This document shows positions 5,239-8,828 of a stretch of DNA of 8,828 nt, piece after piece; the stretch's first letter is position 1; each line of letters opens with the position of its first letter. This stretch comes from Helicobacteraceae bacterium (lineage in GTDB: Bacteria; Campylobacterota; Campylobacteria; Campylobacterales; Sulfurimonadaceae). The stretch lies in the NCBI GenBank assembly GCA_015488855.1, contig WFMY01000054.1, positions 1-8,828 of the forward strand, written 5' to 3'. A model generated the notes under the pieces. That model ran no database searches. It worked only from the letters and a program-made list of their open reading frames with translations, and was not told where the DNA came from. Both the position numbers and the translations under genes were made by a program.

Positions 5239-6366
5239 ATGGCTAAAATCGCATTTGGCACACAAAGAATTTCAGCACACAATCCACAACATATTCAAGC
5301 TTTAAAAGAGGCTATTCGCTCTGGTATAGAGATGATAGATACATCTTGTACATACCTTAATGGTGATGCCCATCGTGCAATTGCACTAGCTTTTAGAGAG
5401 TTTGATGAAGCTGTTTGTAATGAAATAGAGATAGTTAGTAAATTTGATATTGTAAACTCCAATGCTTTAGAGAGTGTAGAACTGGCATTAAAAGATTTAG
5501 AACTCGAGCAAATTGATTGTTTCATGATAGAAAACTTAGAAACTCTTATGTTTAAACTCATAAAAGAAGAAGTGGATGTTGATGAAAAGTTAGATGAGAT
5601 TAACCGTGTGATTTATGATGCATTTTTAGATTTGGAAAATTTAGTTCATAGTGGAAAAATACTCTCTTACGGGATATCTGCAGAAAATTTTTCACAAGCA
5701 CATAACTCAGAAGAGTTCATACCTTATGAAGACTTAATCACCTTAGCCCAAAGTGCTGCAGAGGAACTTAAAAATGAGAATCACTCATTTAGCACTATAG
5801 AACTTCCTATCAATATATTGGAAGTTGAAGGACTTAAATGTGCAGCTTGGGCAAAGCAAAAGGGTCTGAGAGTAATCTCTAGTAGACCTTTGAATGCAGT
5901 CTATAACAATCAAATGTATAGATTAGCGGAGTATAGTGAGTCTCATGAATATTACCATCATCTTAATGAGATGCTAGAAATCACTGATAACGATACGCTT
6001 CGAGGCTTATATAATTTATTTGAAGAGCTAGATGACGCAAAACATAAATTTGGTTGGATTGGTGATTGGGAAAAATTCCTATATACTCAAGCCTTGCCAC
6101 ATATGAAAAAATCACTTGAAGTTGTTGATGAGAAGAACCGTGAGACAATGCTAAGCTTTATAGAACTTTTTTTAGGTGAGTATCAACAGATGGTAAAGTA
6201 TGAATGTTGCTTAAAAACAAAAGAAACACTCAAAGAATTTTTGAGTGTTTGTCCTGAAACATTAGAAGTTTGTGCAATAGGCTTTTTACACGAATGTCAA
6301 GATATAGATTATATTGCAGTGGGTATGAGAAAATCAACTTATGTTAATGAGATAATGAGAATATGA
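5239..6366 (+). CDS. Atypical aldo/keto reductase-like protein
   Basis: Probably a cytosolic NAD(P)H-dependent aldo/keto reductase fold (TIM barrel); substrate unknown. From ATG 5239 it has 375 residues, longer than the usual 280-340. The N-terminus FGTQRIS and IEMIDTSCTY (Asp34, Tyr39), Lys68 in VSKFD and SGKILSYGIS (residues 138-147) match family motifs. IDCFMIEN (92-99) aligns with the usual IDxxxxHxP-type segment, so Glu98 takes the place of the catalytic His. SRPLNA (215-220) and VGMRKSTYVNEI near the C-terminus match cofactor-binding regions. Between them lies an unusual roughly 120-residue helical insert (about 225-340). The reading frame is open back to a TTG at 5173, but that start has no ribosome binding site and adds residues without family similarity; AAGG at 5224-5227 supports 5239, though its spacing (11) is long. 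The family is fairly sure, the activity is not. Confidence 0.75.
   Translation: MAKIAFGTQRISAHNPQHIQALKEAIRSGIEMIDTSCTYLNGDAHRAIALAFREFDEAVCNEIEIVSKFDIVNSNALESVELALKDLELEQIDCFMIENLETLMFKLIKEEVDVDEKLDEINRVIYDAFLDLENLVHSGKILSYGISAENFSQAHNSEEFIPYEDLITLAQSAAEELKNENHSFSTIELPINILEVEGLKCAAWAKQKGLRVISSRPLNAVYNNQMYRLAEYSESHEYYHHLNEMLEITDNDTLRGLYNLFEELDDAKHKFGWIGDWEKFLYTQALPHMKKSLEVVDEKNRETMLSFIELFLGEYQQMVKYECCLKTKETLKEFLSVCPETLEVCAIGFLHECQDIDYIAVGMRKSTYVNEIMRI
6224..6250. repeat. Perfect 11-bp inverted repeat inside the aldo/keto reductase-like gene
   Basis: AAACACTCAAA (6224-6234) faces TTTGAGTGTTT (6240-6250) across GAATT, within codons for about residues 329-338. Read on the minus strand, the stem is followed by a T-rich run (complement of 6210-6223), so it could act as a terminator for antisense transcripts. 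On the plus strand no T run follows. Confidence 0.6.
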
Positions 6367-6372
6367 TATAAT
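6364..6372 (+). promoter_or_regulatory. Extended -10 promoter for the chemoreceptor gene
   Basis: TGATATAAT is a perfect extended -10 element (TG at 6364-6365, TATAAT at 6367-6372). Its TGA is also the stop codon of the upstream gene. Transcription would start near 6379, about 19 bases before the ATG at 6398. Confidence 0.6.
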
Positions 6373-6391
6373 ACCTTTTTATCAAAAAGGT
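6373..6391 (+). promoter_or_regulatory. Inverted repeat covering the chemoreceptor ribosome binding site
   Basis: ACCTTTTT (6373-6380) and AAAAAGGT (6384-6391) form a perfect 8-bp inverted repeat around ATC. The right arm contains the Shine-Dalgarno site AAAAAGG (6384-6390), 7 bases before the ATG. In a read-through transcript from the upstream gene the site could be paired; in a transcript starting near 6379 most of the left arm is absent. It is too A/U-rich to be a strong terminator. Confidence 0.5.
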
Positions 6392-6397
6392 TGAGAG

Positions 6398-7531
6398 ATG
6401 AATTCATTATTTTTGCGTATGCGACTCGTTCATTGGATTGGGATAGTTTTACTTGTGTTGAATGCTTTAGTCTTAACTGACAATATGTTTTCTATAGTTA
6501 TTCAGCTAGTTGTAGCAGTGGTTATTGTCATCCATGATATAGATGAAAAAATCAATGGTGTAGATGCTGCTAAAAATATTATAGCATCTCTGGCTAACTT
6601 TCACTCTGGCAATAAAATAGATATGACTTTGAAGTTTTCAAGTGAATATAAAAAGATGATAGAGCTGATTAATGAGTTTACAGATAAGATAAGCGAAGCG
6701 ACAGAACTTTCCTCCTCTACCCAGAAGATAAATAGTAGTATGCGTTTGCTTGATGAATCTATGGTGACATTGGAAAATAATTATGAATTAACAAGTGGAT
6801 TAAGCGATCATTTGTCTAACAAATTAAGTACAATAGCCCATGAATCAGATGCTAATTTAGAATTTTCAGTCATCGTGTTGGACTCTTTAGATAATGCAAC
6901 AAAAAAGATCAATGAATCTGTAGAGAAGATGGGTACACTTGAGCAACATATTGTTGAGACCAATGAAGCAGAAATCCTTTTAAGTGAAAACCTCAAAGCC
7001 TTAACAGTGAATGCTGAAGATATAAAAAATATCCTTACAATCATCTCAGATATATCTGACAAGACAAATCTACTCGCACTCAACGCTGCCATAGAGGCAG
7101 CTCGTGCTGGTGAGCATGGACGAGGATTTGCAGTAGTGGCAGATGAAGTGAGAAAACTTGCAGAAAATACACAACACTCACTCTCAGAGATTAATGCAAG
7201 TGTTAATGTTATTGTCCAAAGTATCTCTGAAGCAAGCGAAAGTGTAGATAAAAACACACAAACTTCTCATGATTTGGTCAGTATATCTGAAGCATTACAA
7301 GGTAGCCTCAAAGAAGCAAATGCTTTACTTTTAGATACTTATGAGCAAAGTTTAGCAGATACGGAAAATTCAAAAATTATTAAAGATGAAGCTTATGCAT
7401 CTAAAGAGTTGACTGTAGAACAAATCGCAAAAATGAAAACTACAGGTGCATCAGTAGAAGAGATTAAAGAAAATATAGTTTTGATAAACGATACAACAAG
7501 TGAATTAGTACAACGCATATCTCAACTTTAG
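6398..7531 (+). CDS. Methyl-accepting chemotaxis protein, membrane anchored without periplasmic sensor domain
   Basis: A chemoreceptor that would control the CheA kinase through CheW and so steer flagellar motility. The 377 residues start with two hydrophobic segments (about 11-26 and 30-46) joined by only about three residues, TDN, so it is an inner-membrane hairpin with nothing outside the membrane. There is no obvious PAS, Cache or full HAMP domain; residues 47-100 are a linker. The rest is a long helical signalling domain with the conserved hairpin tip at about 217-256 (DKTNLLALNAAIEAARAGE, then GRGFAVVADEVRKLAE). The C-terminus ends RISQL and has no CheR-binding pentapeptide. The start at 6398 follows AAAAAGG. 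The gene lies 7 bases before the NDH-2-like gene. The layout recalls energy-taxis receptors such as Campylobacter CetA, which also has no periplasmic sensor; the stimulus here is unknown. Confidence 0.93.
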   Translation: MNSLFLRMRLVHWIGIVLLVLNALVLTDNMFSIVIQLVVAVVIVIHDIDEKINGVDAAKNIIASLANFHSGNKIDMTLKFSSEYKKMIELINEFTDKISEATELSSSTQKINSSMRLLDESMVTLENNYELTSGLSDHLSNKLSTIAHESDANLEFSVIVLDSLDNATKKINESVEKMGTLEQHIVETNEAEILLSENLKALTVNAEDIKNILTIISDISDKTNLLALNAAIEAARAGEHGRGFAVVADEVRKLAENTQHSLSEINASVNVIVQSISEASESVDKNTQTSHDLVSISEALQGSLKEANALLLDTYEQSLADTENSKIIKDEAYASKELTVEQIAKMKTTGASVEEIKENIVLINDTTSELVQRISQL

Positions 7532-7538
7532 GATTGCT

Positions 7539-8741
7539 ATGACAAATGTAGTTAAAAGTATTATTGTTATAGGTGGTGGATATGCCGGTCTTCAGGCAGT
7601 TGAAGAACTCGCTAAAAACCCCTCAAATCAAATCAAATTATTTGATAAAAATCCCTACCATTATATGCAAACGGATGTGTATGATCTCATAGCAAATGAG
7701 GGTGATTTTGCTGATGTTACCGTAGACCTGTACTCATTCTGTGTAGGTTTTTGTTCTAGTGTTGAGTTTATAAAAGAAGAAGTTGTAGATATTGATTTTA
7801 AAACAAAAATAGTCATCTCAAAAGATCAAAATTATCAGTATGATTTTATTGTCTTAGCAGTTGGTGCAAGGACAAAATTTTTCTCAAATATAATAGGCTT
7901 ACAAGAGTATGGTTATGGTATTAAAGCACTGCATAGAGCGATGTATTTTAAACAAAAATTTGAGATGAGTTTATTTAAAAAACTAGACCAAGGTGGAAGG
8001 TATTGTGAACCTTTAACTATTGTTATTGCTGGTGGTGGGCTTAGTGGTGTAGAGATTGCCGCTCAGATGGCATCTTTTGCTAGTGATTTTTACAAAAACA
8101 ATAATTTTACATGCAGAAAGTTAAATATAGTCTTAGTAAACTCAGGTGATGAGATATTAAAAGGTTTAGATAAAAAGCTTGTGCATCAATCACAAAAGCA
8201 TCTTGATAAACTTGGTGTTATAACAATTACAAATCAAAAAGTAGTAGAGATCACACAAGATAAAGTTACGCTAAGTGATGGTGATATTATCATGATGGAT
8301 TATATGATATTTGCTGGTGGAGTTGAACCAAATGGTTTAGTCCATACACTTGATATCAAAAAGAATTCTATGGGATATATAGAAGTAGATCAATATTTAA
8401 AATCAACTGAGTATGAAGATACATTTGTAGTCGGCGATTGTGCAACTATTTATGAAAATGGACACCCAATACCTCCTACAGCAGATGTAGCTGAACAAAT
8501 GGGCGTACTAAGTGCACAAAATATCAATGCAAGCATAAACAAGCGAGAACTTAAAAAACACAGCATTAAAAGTAGGGGAATTCTTATAGCTCTTGGTCGT
8601 GGTTATGCAGTTGGAAAATTATTTGGAATATATATAAAAGGTTATCCCGCGTATATGGTTAAAAAACTTGTAGAGAGAGTCTATGCTTATAAACTTGAGA
8701 GGCGATCAAAAGCAGGATGTAAAAAGATTTTTAAAGACTAA
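7539..8741 (+). CDS. NDH-2-type NADH:quinone oxidoreductase-like flavoprotein
   Basis: Probably a membrane-associated FAD enzyme that passes electrons from NADH to quinone without pumping protons. The 400 residues are normal for the family. The FAD site is VIGGGYAGL (residues 10-18), with VLAVGA at 105-110 and VVGDCA (297-302) as the second FAD contact. The NADH site is IAGGGLSGVE (163-172). PTADVAEQMG (313-322) corresponds to the conserved quinone/FAD region near the C-terminal third. The last roughly 35 residues (AYMVKKLVERVYAYKLERR) are basic and amphipathic, as in the membrane-anchoring tail. The cysteines do not clearly match those of sulfide:quinone reductase, which is the main alternative. 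AGGA at 7530-7533 overlaps the chemoreceptor stop, so the two genes are probably co-transcribed. The general family is firm; the exact donor and acceptor are inferred. Confidence 0.83.
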   Translation: MTNVVKSIIVIGGGYAGLQAVEELAKNPSNQIKLFDKNPYHYMQTDVYDLIANEGDFADVTVDLYSFCVGFCSSVEFIKEEVVDIDFKTKIVISKDQNYQYDFIVLAVGARTKFFSNIIGLQEYGYGIKALHRAMYFKQKFEMSLFKKLDQGGRYCEPLTIVIAGGGLSGVEIAAQMASFASDFYKNNNFTCRKLNIVLVNSGDEILKGLDKKLVHQSQKHLDKLGVITITNQKVVEITQDKVTLSDGDIIMMDYMIFAGGVEPNGLVHTLDIKKNSMGYIEVDQYLKSTEYEDTFVVGDCATIYENGHPIPPTADVAEQMGVLSAQNINASINKRELKKHSIKSRGILIALGRGYAVGKLFGIYIKGYPAYMVKKLVERVYAYKLERRSKAGCKKIFKD

Positions 8742-8746
8742 TAGGT

Positions 8747-8752
8747 TATAAT
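8747..8752 (+). promoter_or_regulatory. Possible -10 box just before the last gene
   Basis: TATAAT at 8747-8752 is a perfect -10 sequence only 5 bases before the ATG at 8758. A start about 7 bases downstream would give a leaderless mRNA. The sequence may also be chance in AT-rich DNA. Confidence 0.25.
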
Positions 8753-8757
8753 CTTTT

Positions 8758-8828
8758 ATGAATTTATTACAAGCAACAAATATATCTCATAAATTTGATT
8801 ATGAACTATTTCATGATATCTCTTTAGA
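8758..8828 (+). CDS. Probable ABC-type ATP-binding protein, N-terminal fragment
   Basis: Only the first 23 codons are inside the window, reading MNLLQATNISHKFDYELFHD followed by ISL. The pattern of a short first strand, NISHKF, then LFHDISL, is how ABC ATPase domains begin, ahead of the Walker A loop, which is not in view. It cannot be told whether this is a transporter ATPase or a soluble ABC-F type protein. The gene begins 16 bases after the NDH-2-like gene. The only purine-rich site, AGG at 8743-8745, is 12 bases away, which is far for a ribosome binding site. Confidence 0.55.
   Translation, partial: MNLLQATNISHKFDYELFHDISL

Noticed and set aside
5019..5282. Minus-strand open frame of 87 codons across the rplQ-aldo/keto reductase gap
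   Set aside because: It overlaps the rplQ end, the structured element and the start of the next gene, and its product resembles nothing I recognise.
6808..7257. Minus-strand open frame of 149 codons
   Set aside because: It is antisense to the signalling domain of the chemoreceptor; its Ser/Leu-rich product is what coiled-coil coding DNA gives in the reverse frame.
1..8828. tRNA, rRNA genes and CRISPR arrays
   Set aside because: No cloverleaf, conserved rRNA segments or regularly spaced repeats were seen on either strand.

Overview
The window looks like a chromosomal segment of an AT-rich member of Campylobacterota (the former Epsilonproteobacteria), most like Sulfurimonas or a close relative. 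The basis is the RpoA sequence (SLAHPLRR where most bacteria have TLGNALRR, as I recall for this group), the low GC content, and the mix of an oxygen-sensitive ribonucleotide reductase with a type II NADH dehydrogenase-like protein and a chemoreceptor. The genus is inferred.

Layout. Positions 1-1876 (minus strand) hold most of an anaerobic (class III) ribonucleoside-triphosphate reductase gene, nrdD, whose 3' end lies outside the window. Positions 1877-2142 are a divergent intergenic region with a probable nrdD promoter, an 11-bp-phased direct repeat, a probable ribosomal-operon promoter and a leader with two inverted repeats. Positions 2143-5035 are a tight plus-strand cluster rpmJ-rpsM-rpsK-rpsD-rpoA-rplQ (L36, S13, S11, S4, RNA polymerase alpha, L17), each gene with its own Shine-Dalgarno site. 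Positions 5036-5238 hold a GC-rich, hairpin-rich element ending in a terminator, then a promoter. Then come an atypical aldo/keto reductase-like gene (5239-6366), a membrane-anchored chemoreceptor with no periplasmic domain (6398-7531), an NDH-2-like flavoprotein (7539-8741), and the first 23 codons of a probable ABC ATPase gene (8758 onward).

How they work together. The ribosomal cluster is a housekeeping translation/transcription operon; here rpmJ leads it from what looks like its own promoter, because nrdD on the opposite strand sits directly upstream. The chemoreceptor and the NDH-2-like gene are 7 bases apart and very probably co-transcribed. A chemoreceptor without an external sensor next to a flavin respiratory enzyme suggests, but does not prove, a link between electron transport and motility. 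Points most worth a second look are the structured element after rplQ, the receptor/NDH-2 pairing, the aldo/keto reductase with Glu in the position of the catalytic His, and the chemoreceptor start region, where an extended -10 promoter overlaps an inverted repeat that could hide the ribosome binding site.
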